Assembly (NCBI RefSeq): GCF_030348505.1
Contig: NZ_JAUCFJ010000002.1
Span: 3,600,001-3,664,000, forward strand
Source of the DNA: Lysinibacillus sp. G4S2
Lineage (GTDB): Bacteria > Bacillota > Bacilli > Bacillales_A > Planococcaceae
DNA: 64,000 nt
Direction of reading: 5' to 3'
Positions 38,816 through 49,003 of the stretch are shown piece after piece. The notes below the pieces were generated by a model. It saw only the letters and a list, made by a program, of their open reading frames with translations. It was not told where the DNA came from and did not search any database. A program made the position numbers and the translations under genes. Within the stretch, counting starts at the first letter, position 1; every line of letters starts with the position of its first letter.

Positions 38816-40944
38816 AGATCCTCCTTCTTATCTGCCTTTGGATATTCAATACGTGAGTGGAAAATTCCATTCAACGTTTCACAAAGTACTCGCTCTATAC
38901 ATTTTAACTCTTTTATCGAAATATCGCATTCATCAAACTGATTATCTTGTACTCGATCATCAATAATTGCGCGTACCAATTTTTTTATTTTTTCTGCATT
39001 CGGTTCTTTCATCGATCGAACCGCTGCCTCAACGCTGTCTGCAACACTAATAACTGCTGCTTCCTTCGTTTGTGGTTTTGGACCTGGATATCTGTAAGTT
39101 GTTTCTTCTATACATTTTCCTTCTTCCTTCGCTTTAAAGTAGAAGTATTTTAAAAGACTAGTCCCGTGATGTTGCAAGGCAATATCAATAATCTCCTGTG
39201 GCATCTTATAACGATTTAGCATTTCAGCCCCATCCGTTGTATGTGCAATTATAATTTCTGCACTTGTTTCCGGGGGCAATGAATCATGCGGATTAATACC
39301 AGACATCTGATTCTCGATGAAAAAGGCAGGACGCTTCGTTTTGCCAATATCATGATAATAGCATCCTACACGTGCTAGTAATCCATCTGCTCCAATTTCC
39401 TCACATGCCGCCTCTGCTAAGTTAGCCACCATTACACTATGATGATATGTTCCTGGGGATTCCATTAGTAATTTTTTCAACAATGGATGATTTGGGTTAG
39501 AAAGTTCAATTAATCGCAACGACGACAATAAACTAAATGCCGATTCAAAGAATGGTAAGAGCCCCATTGTGAGAGCACCTGAGAGTAGTGCCGATACCAA
39601 TGCCGCGATAAAGTAAAACATCCACTCTGACAAACCATAAGTAGATTGTGTCATCAGTAAATAAAATGCGATAAACGACATATTCACTAACCCTATAACC
39701 CCTACTGCATGTAGAATATGCGAACGCTTTTCCACACTACGTAAAAAGAATAAGCTCGCAAAGCCTCCAAAAATAATATACAGTGTAATTTCCATCTGCA
39801 TGACAGATGAATAACCCTCTTGGAAAATAACACCAGCCGATGCCGCTGTCATAACTGTAATAAGAACTGCAGCACGATCATCCACTAATAGCCTTACAAG
39901 CATTGTTGCCAGCGCTGTCGGGAAAAGGAATGCAACAGTAACATCAAAGCCACCTGAGACTAGGCTAATAAATTTCATTAGCAAGATGGATAAACTATAA
40001 ACAATTACTGTCACCAATAAAGCCTTACGTTTCTTATTTTCATCCGCATCCGAACGTTCAAATAAAATAAACATGAACACCATTTGCAGTAGTATTAAAA
40101 TAATAATACCTGCAATCGGTTTCATCGATGCTTTATTACTCACCATACCTAGAAGCTCTAATTGACGGAACGCCTCATTATCAATAATTTGTCCTTCCTG
40201 TACGATGACTTGACCTTGAAGAATTCGAGTAGGTTCAACCGATTCTTTTGCCTGGTCCTTTCGAATTTTCGTTTGTTCCTCATTAATCGTTTCATTTTCG
40301 ATAATACTCATACGTCCAATTAAAACTACCGTATTAAATATTTTATCTGGATAGCCTCGTTGTCCGCGAATTTTTGTTTCAAAATCATTTTGAGCCACAA
40401 ACAAATTTTCTGAGCGAATAGATTTTTGTAAATATTCCTGTACAAGTTTTGATAGTTGCGTACTTGTTCTTTTTAAATCTTCTTCACTTTGTATTAACAA
40501 ACCTTCTAGCTGTGAATCAGTAAAAATAATTGGCATTTGATCTGAATCAATGGATTCAAATTTTTTTCGGAGTTGCTCGACTTGATCGCCAATCGGAACA
40601 GGTTCTTTCTTGCTAGCAACATCCTCTTTTACTTCAAGAACATAGTCAAATAAAGAAGTTACAATCGCTGCTCGCTGCTTAGCGACATCCTCGGAAAATT
40701 CATAAACTGGCTCAACAGCACTTGCTGCTTTTTCTCGCTCCTGTTGGGTTTTAAAAGTGTCTTCAATCGTTTTAGTAGATCGGACTGTTTCAGGCGCTAG
40801 TTGCAATGGTTTAAAATCATATGTAACACCTCTAACATTGCCATACATAAGAACAAATTGTAGGGCTCCTGTTAAGATGAGAACGACAATTAAAAAATAA
40901 CGGAAACCAATAAGCTCTGTAAATTTTTGTAGTTGTTTCTCCAT
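38812..40944 (-). CDS. pgpH: Cyclic-di-AMP phosphodiesterase PgpH (7TM-HD)
   Basis: This 710-residue membrane protein has an N-terminal helix, a large extracellular 7TMR-HDED domain (about 50-290), seven membrane helices (about 290-480) and a cytosolic HD phosphodiesterase domain ([44 protein letters not shown]). It hydrolyses c-di-AMP. That signal is probably read by the riboswitch before ktrB in this same window. The repeat block upstream separates it from phoH. Confidence 0.96.
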   Translation of the reverse strand: MEKQLQKFTELIGFRYFLIVVLILTGALQFVLMYGNVRGVTYDFKPLQLAPETVRSTKTIEDTFKTQQEREKAASAVEPVYEFSEDVAKQRAAIVTSLFDYVLEVKEDVASKKEPVPIGDQVEQLRKKFESIDSDQMPIIFTDSQLEGLLIQSEEDLKRTSTQLSKLVQEYLQKSIRSENLFVAQNDFETKIRGQRGYPDKIFNTVVLIGRMSIIENETINEEQTKIRKDQAKESVEPTRILQGQVIVQEGQIIDNEAFRQLELLGMVSNKASMKPIAGIIILILLQMVFMFILFERSDADENKKRKALLVTVIVYSLSILLMKFISLVSGGFDVTVAFLFPTALATMLVRLLVDDRAAVLITVMTAASAGVIFQEGYSSVMQMEITLYIIFGGFASLFFLRSVEKRSHILHAVGVIGLVNMSFIAFYLLMTQSTYGLSEWMFYFIAALVSALLSGALTMGLLPFFESAFSLLSSLRLIELSNPNHPLLKKLLMESPGTYHHSVMVANLAEAACEEIGADGLLARVGCYYHDIGKTKRPAFFIENQMSGINPHDSLPPETSAEIIIAHTTDGAEMLNRYKMPQEIIDIALQHHGTSLLKYFYFKAKEEGKCIEETTYRYPGPKPQTKEAAVISVADSVEAAVRSMKEPNAEKIKKLVRAIIDDRVQDNQFDECDISIKELKCIERVLCETLNGIFHSRIEYPKADKKEDL

Positions 40945-41017
40945 CTGGCACCTCCTCTATCTACCTACTATCATACCAATTCAAAAAACATTTTTCCCGA
41001 AAAATGTATAAGAAAGC

Positions 41018-41048
41018 AAAAAAACAGCTATACAAATTGTATAGCTGT
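41018..41048 (-). terminator. Terminator between phoH and pgpH
   Basis: ACAGCTATACAA (41024-41035) pairs with TTGTATAGCTGT (41037-41048). Minus-strand reading runs into seven T. Confidence 0.9.
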
Positions 41049-41077
41049 CACATTTTTTCCATTTTAAAGACTTTCTC

Positions 41078-41253
41078 CCGAAGCGTGTAGTTGATTTCCG
41101 TTCCGACTGGGTGCTTTGTTGCTGACGCTTCGCTTTCGCTACAGAAAACATTTGCCGCTGACGCTTCGCTTTCGCTACAGAAAACATTTGTTGTTGCTGT
41201 CGCTACGCTTTCGCACAGAGCAAAGCTTCCTGGGGGGCGTCCGATGAGCCGAT
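41078..41253 (+). repeat. MITE-like element, copy 9
   Basis: GAAGCGTGTAGTTGATTTCC and GTTCCGACTGGGTGC start the element, and three CGCTTCGCTTTCG units follow. It continues through TTCCTGGGGGGCGTCCGATG and runs directly into the 43-bp array. No right arm is found. Confidence 0.7.
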
Positions 41254-41490
41254 TCGCTTTCGGCGCAGACTTTCAAACCCCGTTGCACCTGCCGCTTCGC
41301 TTTCGGTGCAGACTTCTAAAAAACCGTTGCACCTGCCGCTTCGCTTTCGGTGCAGACTTCTAAAACCCGTTGCACCTGCCGCTTCGCTTTCGGTGCAGAC
41401 TTCTAAAACCCGTTGCACCTGCCGCTTCGCTTTCGGTGCAGACTTCTAAAACCCGTTGCACCTGCCGCTTTGCTTTCGGTGCAGACTTTA
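41254..41490. repeat. 43-bp tandem array downstream of phoH
   Basis: Units contain CGTTGCACCTGCCGCTTCGC then TTTCGGTGCAGACTTCTAAA. The period is exactly 43 (for example TGCACC at 41371 and 41414), with five to six copies. Each unit has its own inverted repeat, TGCACC .. GGTGCA, so transcripts through it would form a ladder of hairpins. Confidence 0.88.
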
Positions 41491-41512
41491 ATATGACTCC
41501 TAAGCGGTCATA

Positions 41513-42469
41513 TTAAAGTTGCTGTTCTTCGTAGGCTTTGATGATTTTGGCTACGATTGGGTGGCGTACTACATCGCCTTGTTCTAAAATTTGGAAATGT
41601 ATAGATTTTACATATTTTAGTGTGCGTTCTGCCACAATTAATCCAGATTCCGTATTTTTCGGTAGGTCGATTTGTGTTTTATCGCCTGTAATGACCATTT
41701 TTGAGCCAAAGCCTAGTCGCGTTAAAAACATCTTCATTTGCTGATGTGTCGTATTTTGAGCTTCATCTAAAATAACAAAGGCGTCATCTAATGTACGGCC
41801 GCGCATATACGCTAAAGGTGCAATTTCGATTGTGCCTCGTTCGATAAGTCGTTGAGTTTGTTCTGCCCCGTAAATATCGTTTAAAGCGTCATAAAGAGGG
41901 CGTAAATATGGATCTACCTTTTCCTTCAAATCTCCTGGAAGAAAGCCTAATGACTCTCCTGCCTCTACTGCAGGGCGTGTTAAAATAATACGCTTAACGT
42001 GCCCATTTTTTAGTGCTTGTGTTGCCATGACTACCGCTAAATACGTTTTCCCAGTACCAGCTGGACCGATACCAAAAACAACGTCTTTGTGACGGATTGC
42101 TTGTATGTATTCTCGTTGACCGATTGTTTTTGCACGGATAGGCTTTCCTTTCGTCGTGCGTGCTATTTCTTCATCATAAAGTTCTGCAAAATATTCGATT
42201 GTTCCTTTTTGTGTCATTTCAATAGCTGTTGCAACATCACGTTGATCAATATTAATTCCTTTGCGAATGACCTTCAAAAGAGCATGTAAAAGGTATGTCG
42301 CTTGTTCCTTCGCATCCTCTTCACCAGCAAGCTGAATTTGTTCACCACGTGTAATAATATGGACTTGTAAAGCCTCTTCGATTAATTTCATATTAGCATC
42401 TGAAATTCCGAGTAGCATGACCGCTTCGTTTGGATTATCCACTTGTAATACAGTTAAATGTTCTGACAT
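41513..42469 (-). CDS. phoH: PhoH-like ATPase
   Basis: This 318-residue P-loop protein of the PhoH family has a KH-like N-terminal part, Walker A GPAGTGKT, Walker B-type AFVILDEAQNTT and GDKTQIDLP. It is proposed to be an RNA helicase-like ATPase acting with YbeY in RNA metabolism. The start is ATG 42469 behind GGAGAATGATT; an earlier ATG at 42475 lies within the Shine-Dalgarno spacing. Confidence 0.94.
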   Translation of the reverse strand: MSEHLTVLQVDNPNEAVMLLGISDANMKLIEEALQVHIITRGEQIQLAGEEDAKEQATYLLHALLKVIRKGINIDQRDVATAIEMTQKGTIEYFAELYDEEIARTTKGKPIRAKTIGQREYIQAIRHKDVVFGIGPAGTGKTYLAVVMATQALKNGHVKRIILTRPAVEAGESLGFLPGDLKEKVDPYLRPLYDALNDIYGAEQTQRLIERGTIEIAPLAYMRGRTLDDAFVILDEAQNTTHQQMKMFLTRLGFGSKMVITGDKTQIDLPKNTESGLIVAERTLKYVKSIHFQILEQGDVVRHPIVAKIIKAYEEQQL

Positions 42470-42471
42470 AA

Positions 42472-43584
42472 TCATTCTCCTTGTAGGCCTTGTATTGGAC
42501 TGGCAATGTTTTCATTGACTAAAAATAGAACTTTCCCTTCAACTGTACCATTCCCCCACTTTACCTGTAAAAGGTTTTCTTTTTTTATAACCGTTTTAGT
42601 AGGTAATGAACGCAGCACCTTTTCATGAAGTAATGGAATGAGCATTGAATCTATTTTGGATTCATCAAGCTCTACTTGCATTTTTTTAGTATATTGTTCC
42701 TCAACAATCGATACATATGGATCGAGCCAATTAGGTAAATCTTTCTTTTGCACATAGTCAACTTTTTCTTTATGAATGCCTTTCACTAGTACACGCCATC
42801 GCTTCTGTTCTAGTGTTTCCATCGTTAGCTTTGTTGGAATTTTAAATGAACATTCAAGCCAATAATCAGCATAGACCTCTCCTTTAGCTCCAACAAAAAC
42901 TTGATCTTCACCACTTTCAATTACCCCACTTACGAGAGTATCACCTTCGTATGCAGTATCGTTCACCGAAATTTTGCGTTCACCATTTTGAATATTAAAG
43001 TGAGTAATAACACCACTTTTTGTTGCCACTAAATGCGACGCTAGTTTTTCATTCGTTTGTTTAGTTTGTTTCGGGGACTCCTGAGATCGTAAAATTACAC
43101 GTCCGCCATACTTTTCAATATGCACCCAGGAAAGATCTCGATGCTCTTCTAAAAGCTTCTGACGAATGACAGCATCTGAAGGTAAAGCTTTTTTAGACAT
43201 GGGCGTTTCTAATTGAAATGTATCTTGAAAGGTCTTACCCAGACGTTGCTCCAACTCTGGTGAAGCCGCTTCAATGTCAACACGCCATATAACCTGTGCG
43301 CACAGTAATGGGATTAATATCATCATCGCAAGGCCAAGCAAGGTCCAAAGCTGTGCTCGAAAAACGTGAAGCTCATCAGCATAATAGACAGCCATTTTAA
43401 GTCGATAACGACTACGTACACGACGAATTTTTGGTAGATAATGCATAGTTGTTTCAAAGGCAACCTCTTGCTCACGAAAGACAACACGTTTTAATGGTAC
43501 ATGTTGTGCATGCAATGCTTGAATAAAAGGATGAACATTTTCGTGGCGCTTTATACGTATGATAATTGGCCGATTATTCCACAT
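42472..43584 (-). CDS. yqfD: Sporulation protein YqfD
   Basis: This 370-residue membrane protein has an N-terminal soluble part (about 1-85), one central helix (about 90-110, LWTLLGLAMMILIPLLCAQVIW) and a long extracytoplasmic domain with a barrel-sandwich-like segment (THFNIQNGERKISVNDTAYEGDTLVSG is the core). In B. subtilis it is a mother-cell SigE gene next to yqfC. It overlaps both neighbours by a few bases. Confidence 0.92.
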   Translation of the reverse strand: MWNNRPIIIRIKRHENVHPFIQALHAQHVPLKRVVFREQEVAFETTMHYLPKIRRVRSRYRLKMAVYYADELHVFRAQLWTLLGLAMMILIPLLCAQVIWRVDIEAASPELEQRLGKTFQDTFQLETPMSKKALPSDAVIRQKLLEEHRDLSWVHIEKYGGRVILRSQESPKQTKQTNEKLASHLVATKSGVITHFNIQNGERKISVNDTAYEGDTLVSGVIESGEDQVFVGAKGEVYADYWLECSFKIPTKLTMETLEQKRWRVLVKGIHKEKVDYVQKKDLPNWLDPYVSIVEEQYTKKMQVELDESKIDSMLIPLLHEKVLRSLPTKTVIKKENLLQVKWGNGTVEGKVLFLVNENIASPIQGLQGE

Positions 43585-43834
43585 TATCGCTCACACCCAT
43601 ATCCTTTGTCATTTTCATATGAAGCTCCTGCAAATCCTCTACAGAAAGATGAAGCATTTCTTCTTTAAGAGCATTAATTTCCACTGATTTTCCACGCACA
43701 GTAATATGATAGTCGGCATAGATAAAAGAGCATGACGAAGCATCAGCATGTAGGAAACGATATGGGCCAATGATTTTTAATGTTTCATATTGTAATAATT
43801 CAAGTAGTGGCGTTAATTGAAATAGTTTTCTCAT
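43574..43834 (-). CDS. yqfC: Sporulation protein YqfC
   Basis: This 86-residue YabP/YqfC-family protein has RFLHADASSCSFIYADYHITVRGKSVEI as its family core (read in two halves). It is required for, or expressed in, forespore engulfment-stage mother cells. The start is ATG 43834 behind AAGGAGGC; the frame runs 11 codons further upstream. CATATATT lies just upstream on the minus strand and resembles a SigE -10, but I cannot fix a -35. Confidence 0.88.
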   Translation of the reverse strand: MRKLFQLTPLLELLQYETLKIIGPYRFLHADASSCSFIYADYHITVRGKSVEINALKEEMLHLSVEDLQELHMKMTKDMGVSDNVE

Positions 43835-43888
43835 AAAAAATGCCTCCTTCTTCGGCAATATATGCATCGAAAAAGGAGGACATGCTGA

Positions 43889-44368
43889 TTATTTTCTTTT
43901 TGCTTTAGGAGGGCCTAAAACCTCTGCCATTACTATAGCCTGCATTAATGATTTTTTAGACTTTGGTAATTGAAAGGCCGAATGTGATCCAGTTACTTCC
44001 ACATCTTTTTTCCCTGCCGCCAAACGACCAATACTTTCTCTTTTCGTGGTACGACTAACTGTCTCAGTTGGGATTAACGGTTGTGCTGTATAACTTGGTA
44101 CTTGCTCTTTTACTCTTTTTTCGACATTTTTCCTAAGCTCTTCTACTTTAGGCTGCCCATTCTTCCATTCCCCTAAAAATTCACGCGTAAAATCCTCAAA
44201 GCTTTGCGAATTAGCAGTAGGACGTTGTTGTTGAACCTCCTTAACTGGAGGCTCAACATGTGAATCTTTATTAAAAGGTGGCATTTGCTTTTGTTCTTTT
44301 TTATTTTTTGATTTCCCGAAAATAGAGCTGACTATGGCAATTATCGCAACTATAATTAATTGTTCCAT
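43889..44368 (-). CDS. Membrane-anchored hypothetical protein (yqfB position)
   Basis: This 159-residue protein has one N-terminal helix (LIIVAIIAIVSSIFG, residues 4-18), then a long charged, Lys/Gln-rich cytosolic tail without repeats. It occupies the place of B. subtilis yqfB between floA and yqfC, but the sequence is too low in complexity to claim orthology. It is possibly an accessory to the FloA/NfeD membrane-domain proteins upstream. The start is ATG behind GGAGCGG. Confidence 0.65.
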   Translation of the reverse strand: MEQLIIVAIIAIVSSIFGKSKNKKEQKQMPPFNKDSHVEPPVKEVQQQRPTANSQSFEDFTREFLGEWKNGQPKVEELRKNVEKRVKEQVPSYTAQPLIPTETVSRTTKRESIGRLAAGKKDVEVTGSHSAFQLPKSKKSLMQAIVMAEVLGPPKAKRK

Positions 44369-44395
44369 TTATTAGTACCGCTCCTTTCCGTTTTT

Positions 44396-45400
44396 TTATG
44401 CGTTAGGTTCATTTGTTTCAGACTTATCTGAGCTTACTTTTGAAATGGAGTCTCGCATAGCTGTATCCGCTTGAATGTTTCGGTAGTTCATGTAATCCAT
44501 AATACCAAGATTACCTGAGCGTAGAGCTTCTGCCATTGCCTGTGGTACTTCAGCTTCTGCTTCTACTACTTTCGCCTTCATCTCTTGTACACGCGCAATC
44601 ATTTCTTGCTCGTTCGCTACGGCCATTGCACGACGTTCCTCGGCCTTCGCTTGGGCAATGTTTTTATCTGCCTGTGCTTGTTCAATTTGTAATTCTGCAC
44701 CGATGTTTTTGCCGATATCAACGTCTGCAATATCGATCGATAAGATTTCAAACGCTGTACCAGAATCTAAGCCTTTTGCTAATACAGTTTGAGAAATCAT
44801 ATCAGGATTTTCAAGAACTGTCGTATGACTAGAGGCACTACCAATTGTAGAAACGATCCCTTCACCTACACGGGCAATAACCGTTTCTTCACCCGCACCA
44901 CCGACTAAACGTTCAATGTTTGCGCGAACTGTAATACGTGCCTTCGCTTTTACTTCAATACCGTTCATAGCAACACCTGCAATAAATGGTGTTTCAATGA
45001 CTTTCGGGTTAACAGACATTTGTACAGCTTCTAATACATCACGACCCGCTAAATCAATTGCCGCACAACGCTCAAATGTTAACTCGATATTTGCACGGTG
45101 AGCCGCGATTAACGCATTTACTACACGGTCAACATTACCACCTGCTAAATAGTGACTTTCAAGTTGATTGATCGTAACAGGTAACCCAGCTTTATGTGCT
45201 TTAATTAACGGATTCACGATTCGCGATGGAATTACTCGACGTAAACGCATCCCGATTAATGTGAAAATACTAACACGGACACCTGCAGCAAGCGCAGAAA
45301 TCCACAGCGCCACTGGTACAAAGGTAAAGAATACCGCTAGAACAATGAATAATAAGACTAGCCCAACAATTGGACCTATTAAAGCTAAATCAAACCCCAT
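44396..45400 (-). CDS. floA: Flotillin-like protein FloA
   Basis: This 334-residue SPFH/UPF0365 membrane-microdomain scaffold has a hairpin membrane region at the N terminus ([20 protein letters not shown]), an SPFH body and a Glu/Ala-rich coiled coil ([19 protein letters not shown]). It organises signalling and secretion proteins in the membrane. Three bases separate it from the NfeD-type partner yqeZ upstream, a conserved pair. Confidence 0.96.
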   Translation of the reverse strand: MGFDLALIGPIVGLVLLFIVLAVFFTFVPVALWISALAAGVRVSIFTLIGMRLRRVIPSRIVNPLIKAHKAGLPVTINQLESHYLAGGNVDRVVNALIAAHRANIELTFERCAAIDLAGRDVLEAVQMSVNPKVIETPFIAGVAMNGIEVKAKARITVRANIERLVGGAGEETVIARVGEGIVSTIGSASSHTTVLENPDMISQTVLAKGLDSGTAFEILSIDIADVDIGKNIGAELQIEQAQADKNIAQAKAEERRAMAVANEQEMIARVQEMKAKVVEAEAEVPQAMAEALRSGNLGIMDYMNYRNIQADTAMRDSISKVSSDKSETNEPNA

Positions 45401-45403
45401 TTG

Positions 45404-46636
45404 CTATTCCTCCATCTCTATTTCTGTTTGTCTCACAACAATTCGTGAGCCCTCTACTTTAATAATTTCTACATGTTTCTCTGCATCAACATAGCCACCT
45501 TCTGATACTACGTCAATGCGTTCACTGCCAAATAGCATCGTACCTGCCGGACGGAGTGGCGTAAGCGTTTTACCCACTTTTCCAAGCAACTCTGTGCGAT
45601 TTACGTTAGAGACATAGCCTTCTTCCGTCGTTGTCGCATCCAGCAAGATCAGTTTGTTTAAAACATGCAATTTTTTACCGAAAAATTTCATCAGGATCAC
45701 CATTCCTATTATCGCTACAATTAGCGCAATGAAAATCGCTATAATCATTTGCATCATGTTTGCACCTGCCAGTATTAGACTTAGTAATATTAGCAAACCA
45801 CCTAAAATACCAACGATACCTCCGGGGACAAAAAATTCCGCCATGACGAGCGCTAAGCCTACTATGAATAAAAGTAATGTTTCATACCCCGCAAAGCCCG
45901 CCACCATATGACCGAAGAAAAATAATCCCAAAGCTGACAATCCCACTATACCCGGAACACCAAACCTAGGAGAAAATAGCTCCATTACAAGGCCTAAGCT
46001 CGCAATCGACAATAAAATCGGAACTATAATCGGATTCGTAATAAAACGAGCAATTTTTTCAGAAAAAGTAGGCTCAATTGAAACGATATCACTATCCATT
46101 AAATGCGTTTTTTCTAAAAGGTCCTGGAAATTTGAAACCGTTCCCTCAGAATAACCAACTTGTTTTGCCTCCGAAGCAGATAAAGTTAATAAATTCCCTA
46201 CTCCTGCTCGAAATTTTGATAAATCCACAGATGCTGCTTTCCCTGCAGAATCGGTTATTGCAGCCGCCCCAATTGTTCCATTTGGCACCATATAGATTTC
46301 ATCCGCATGTAAGGCTAAAAAAGCACCTGCAGAATGCGCGTCTTTGTTAATATACGCAATCGTACGTATATCCGTTGCATCCATAAGCCTAGCAATATCA
46401 CCCGCTGCATTCACGAAACCGCCAGGCGTATGAATGTCTAAAATAATCGCCTCTGCATCGTTTTCCTCCGCCTCTTTAAAAGTTCGTTCTAAAAATGCGT
46501 GCAGTCCTCGTTCTACTTCATCATGAATAGGTATGTGGTAGACCTTGCTACTTGCAAAAGCAGTTGTTAATGGAAACGCTAACAAAAATGTCATCCAAAT
46601 AACTAATAAATAGCTGAGGATTCTCCGCCTCCGCAT
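45404..46636 (-). CDS. yqeZ: NfeD-family membrane serine protease YqeZ
   Basis: This 410-residue protein has a signal peptide (LLVIWMTFLLAFPLTTAFAS), a ClpP-class protease domain with the nucleophile in DAHSAGAFLAL and a conserved Asp/Gly element ILDIHTPGGFV, four to five membrane helices and a C-terminal OB-fold NfeD domain (GKVGKTLTPLRPAGTMLF). It acts with FloA in membrane microdomains. Confidence 0.94.
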   Translation of the reverse strand: MRRRRILSYLLVIWMTFLLAFPLTTAFASSKVYHIPIHDEVERGLHAFLERTFKEAEENDAEAIILDIHTPGGFVNAAGDIARLMDATDIRTIAYINKDAHSAGAFLALHADEIYMVPNGTIGAAAITDSAGKAASVDLSKFRAGVGNLLTLSASEAKQVGYSEGTVSNFQDLLEKTHLMDSDIVSIEPTFSEKIARFITNPIIVPILLSIASLGLVMELFSPRFGVPGIVGLSALGLFFFGHMVAGFAGYETLLLFIVGLALVMAEFFVPGGIVGILGGLLILLSLILAGANMMQMIIAIFIALIVAIIGMVILMKFFGKKLHVLNKLILLDATTTEEGYVSNVNRTELLGKVGKTLTPLRPAGTMLFGSERIDVVSEGGYVDAEKHVEIIKVEGSRIVVRQTEIEMEE

Positions 46637-46948
46637 CTTTTTCCCTCCCTTCTAACATGCTTCTCTCTTGTATATACGACTGACTTTGCAAAAAGTTTCA
46701 AAAATCCTAATAATTTTATTATACCGTGAATTTTTAATCTGTGGGTCTTTTAATAACCTTATATTAACATAAAAGCCGAATGAATCTTAATGATCACATT
46801 CGGCTTCTTCAATATGTACGTAAATTGAGCACAAAGTAAAATACCCGAAATTAATCGCAATGCGATTAACTTCAGGTATATTTTTGTCTGCTCAGTGAAT
46901 CATACAATTGCGTGTTATGAACGTAGGGATTTTTAATGGGAAATTAAA
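46637..46948 (-). terminator. Two terminators between rpsU and yqeZ; yqeY missing
   Basis: The stems are 46841-46859 with 46861-46879 (ATACCCGAAATTAATCGCA opposite TGCGATTAACTTCAGGTAT) and AAGCCGAATG/CATTCGGCTT (46773-46806). Both have T-runs on the minus strand. The B. subtilis gene yqeY expected here is absent. Confidence 0.88.
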
Positions 46949-47122
46949 TTACCACTTACGTTTACGTGCAGCTTCTGATTTCTTTTTACGTTTAACGCTA
47001 GGTTTTTCGTAGAACTCGCGCTTTCTAACTTCTTGAATTGTACCACTTTTTGATACAGTACGTTTGAAGCGGCGAAGAGCATCTTCAAGCGATTCGTTTT
47101 TGCGAACGACAGTTTTTGACAT
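46949..47122 (-). CDS. rpsU: Ribosomal protein bS21
   Basis: This 57-residue basic 30S subunit protein starts [20 protein letters not shown] and ends [11 protein letters not shown], the standard bS21 sequence. The start is ATG 47122 behind GGAGGGAAAGAG; upstream codons in frame are not translated. Two terminators follow. Confidence 0.96.
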   Translation of the reverse strand: MSKTVVRKNESLEDALRRFKRTVSKSGTIQEVRKREFYEKPSVKRKKKSEAARKRKW

Positions 47123-47384
47123 CTCTCTTTCCCTCCCTCCGAACACACGTCAATACACAAATAGGCAAATAACCATCTGTTGTGTACTAAAGAATTATAT
47201 CGTATTGTCTAATAATGGTCAATAGAAAGTGCACGAAATAATATCGAGAATTTTTGGTTTTTTTTCTTTAGGAATTTTCGACTTACATTTTGACCACAAT
47301 AAACATAAATATTGTTACCTAAAAATTAAGGGTTTACAAAAAATAGAAAAAGGGCGTAGAATTATCACATTCAATTATATATCA

Positions 47385-47595
47385 GCCAAATCTCAATAAT
47401 TTTCGAGAACGGAGGACCCAGTATTTTGGGGTTAATTCTGCATTTGCAGAAGGAATGAGAAACTCTTTCGCCATTCTACCCGTCAGCTAACTTCGTCGGC
47501 TAAAAGCGAAGGAGGTCATGTTTAGACCACCATTAACTAGTATGTGTTTTATGCCTAAATCATCTGGAAGCATACTAAAAATAGTTGGTCTTTTT
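47385..47595 (+). promoter_or_regulatory. Cyclic-di-AMP riboswitch (ydaO/yuaA type) and terminator
   Basis: Conserved blocks of the class are present in order: GGAGGACCCA (47411-47420), TTGGGGTTAAT, AATGAGAAACTC, CCCGTCAGCTAAC (from 47479), TCGGC and GAAGGAGG (to 47515). An expression-platform hairpin follows (GACCACC..ACTAGTATG opposite CATACTA..TTGGTC, 47524-47590) with a T-run. High c-di-AMP would terminate transcription before ktrB and so lower K+ uptake, as known for B. subtilis ktrAB. Confidence 0.92.
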
Positions 47596-47640
47596 ATTAT
47601 GTTTTTTTAAAATCTTTATCCAAACATTGAGGAGAATAAG

Positions 47641-48978
47641 ATGAAAACAATTAAAAAGAAATTAAATCCTCCTAAAATACTTGTGCTGGGTTTTGCAACT
47701 ATTATCCTAATTGGAACATTTTTGTTAACTCTTCCTATTGCAACGGAGAATGGTCAGGGACTTTCATTTTTAGACGCCTTATTTACCGCTACTTCTGCAA
47801 CGTGCGTAACAGGACTGGTTGTTGTAGATACTGGCGATACATTTTCTACATTTGGAGAATTAGTTATTTTATTTCTTATCCAAATTGGTGGATTAGGTTT
47901 TATGACGTTTGCAACATTAGTATTTTTACTATTAGGAAAAAAAATTTCCTTAAAAGAAAGACTTTTATTAAAAGAAGCCTTCAACAATATTACAATGGCT
48001 GGTCTTGTTAGACTGGTTAGAAGAATACTACTATTTACTGCAGTAATTGAATTTATAGGTGGTTTAATTTTATCTATCCGTTTTTCGTTCGATATGCCTG
48101 TAGGTAAAGCTATATATTTTGGCTTCTTTCATTCCATCTCGAATTTTAATAACGCTGGATTTGATTTAATGGGAGGCTTTAATGGGTTGACCGAATATGT
48201 AGACGACCCATTTATCGTTTTAACTATTTGCGCTCTTATTACAATCGGTGGCTTAGGGTTTATCGTCATAAATGAACTCTATGAATATCGGGAAACAAAA
48301 CGCCTTTCTGTGCATTCAAAAATCGTATTAACTACAACGCTTATTTTAACAGTTGGATCGACGATTTTAATTTTCTTATTTGAATATGGAAATAGTAAAA
48401 CCCTTGGACCTTTGTCTGAATGGGGCAAAGTTCTTGGTTCATTATACCAAGCTGTTACTCCAAGGACTGCAGGCTCTAATACCCTTCCTATAGCAGACTT
48501 AACACAATCTACATTATTTTTAATCATCCTGCTGATGTTCATTGGAGCAGGTTCTGGTTCCACTGCTGGGGGAATAAAAATAACAACCTTCGCACTTTTG
48601 GTTGCTACGATGTGGTCACAAATTAGAGGAAAAGAAGATGTTGTCCTCTTTAGACGTAGAATAGTTAACGAAACAATTTTAAAAGCTTTAACAGTGACAA
48701 TGTGTGGAATGATGATTGTTATACTCGTCACGTTTGTCTTAAGTATTACCGAGCAAGGACATAACTTTATGATGTATTTATTTGAGGCCACCTCTGCTTT
48801 TGGTACAGTTGGACTATCGATGGGATTAACTCCAGAGCTATCACCTGGTGGTCGTCTAGTCATCATACTTACAATGTTTGCAGGTAGATTAGGTCCATTA
48901 ACAATTGCTTTTGCCATAGCAAAACGACGGAAATCTGAAGCATTCCGTCATCCTAAAGGTAATATTATGATTGGGTAA
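47641..48978 (+). CDS. ktrB: Potassium uptake channel subunit KtrB/KtrD
   Basis: This 445-residue TrkH/KtrB membrane subunit has four pore-loop repeats, including SATCVTGLVVVDTGD, SNFNNAGFDLMGG, TPRTAGSNTLPI and SAFGTVGLSMGLTPELSPGGR. It moves K+ (with Na+) under control of the RCK subunit KtrA encoded next. Expression is controlled by a c-di-AMP riboswitch. Gene order is ktrB-ktrA, the reverse of B. subtilis ktrAB. The start is ATG behind GAGGAGAATA. Confidence 0.92.
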   Translation: MKTIKKKLNPPKILVLGFATIILIGTFLLTLPIATENGQGLSFLDALFTATSATCVTGLVVVDTGDTFSTFGELVILFLIQIGGLGFMTFATLVFLLLGKKISLKERLLLKEAFNNITMAGLVRLVRRILLFTAVIEFIGGLILSIRFSFDMPVGKAIYFGFFHSISNFNNAGFDLMGGFNGLTEYVDDPFIVLTICALITIGGLGFIVINELYEYRETKRLSVHSKIVLTTTLILTVGSTILIFLFEYGNSKTLGPLSEWGKVLGSLYQAVTPRTAGSNTLPIADLTQSTLFLIILLMFIGAGSGSTAGGIKITTFALLVATMWSQIRGKEDVVLFRRRIVNETILKALTVTMCGMMIVILVTFVLSITEQGHNFMMYLFEATSAFGTVGLSMGLTPELSPGGRLVIILTMFAGRLGPLTIAFAIAKRRKSEAFRHPKGNIMIG

Positions 48979-49003
48979 TCACGATAAAGGAGAGTAGAGT
49001 GCA

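Larger units (their letters stand above)
40945..41512. other. Repeat-filled gap between phoH and pgpH
   Basis: From left to right it contains the pgpH upstream region, a terminator (41018-41048), an element copy (41078-41253) and a 43-bp tandem array (about 41250-41490). No gene is supported, though open frames run through the array. Confidence 0.7.

Noticed and set aside
41254..41490. CRISPR-like regular repeats at 41.3 kb (also 14.6, 50.5 and 51.6 kb)
   Set aside because: The copies are directly adjacent with no unique spacers, and there are no cas genes. These are minisatellites.
47123..47384. Possible further RNA element upstream of the c-di-AMP riboswitch
   Set aside because: It is only AT-rich sequence with the divergent rpsU and ktrB promoters; no conserved structure is seen.
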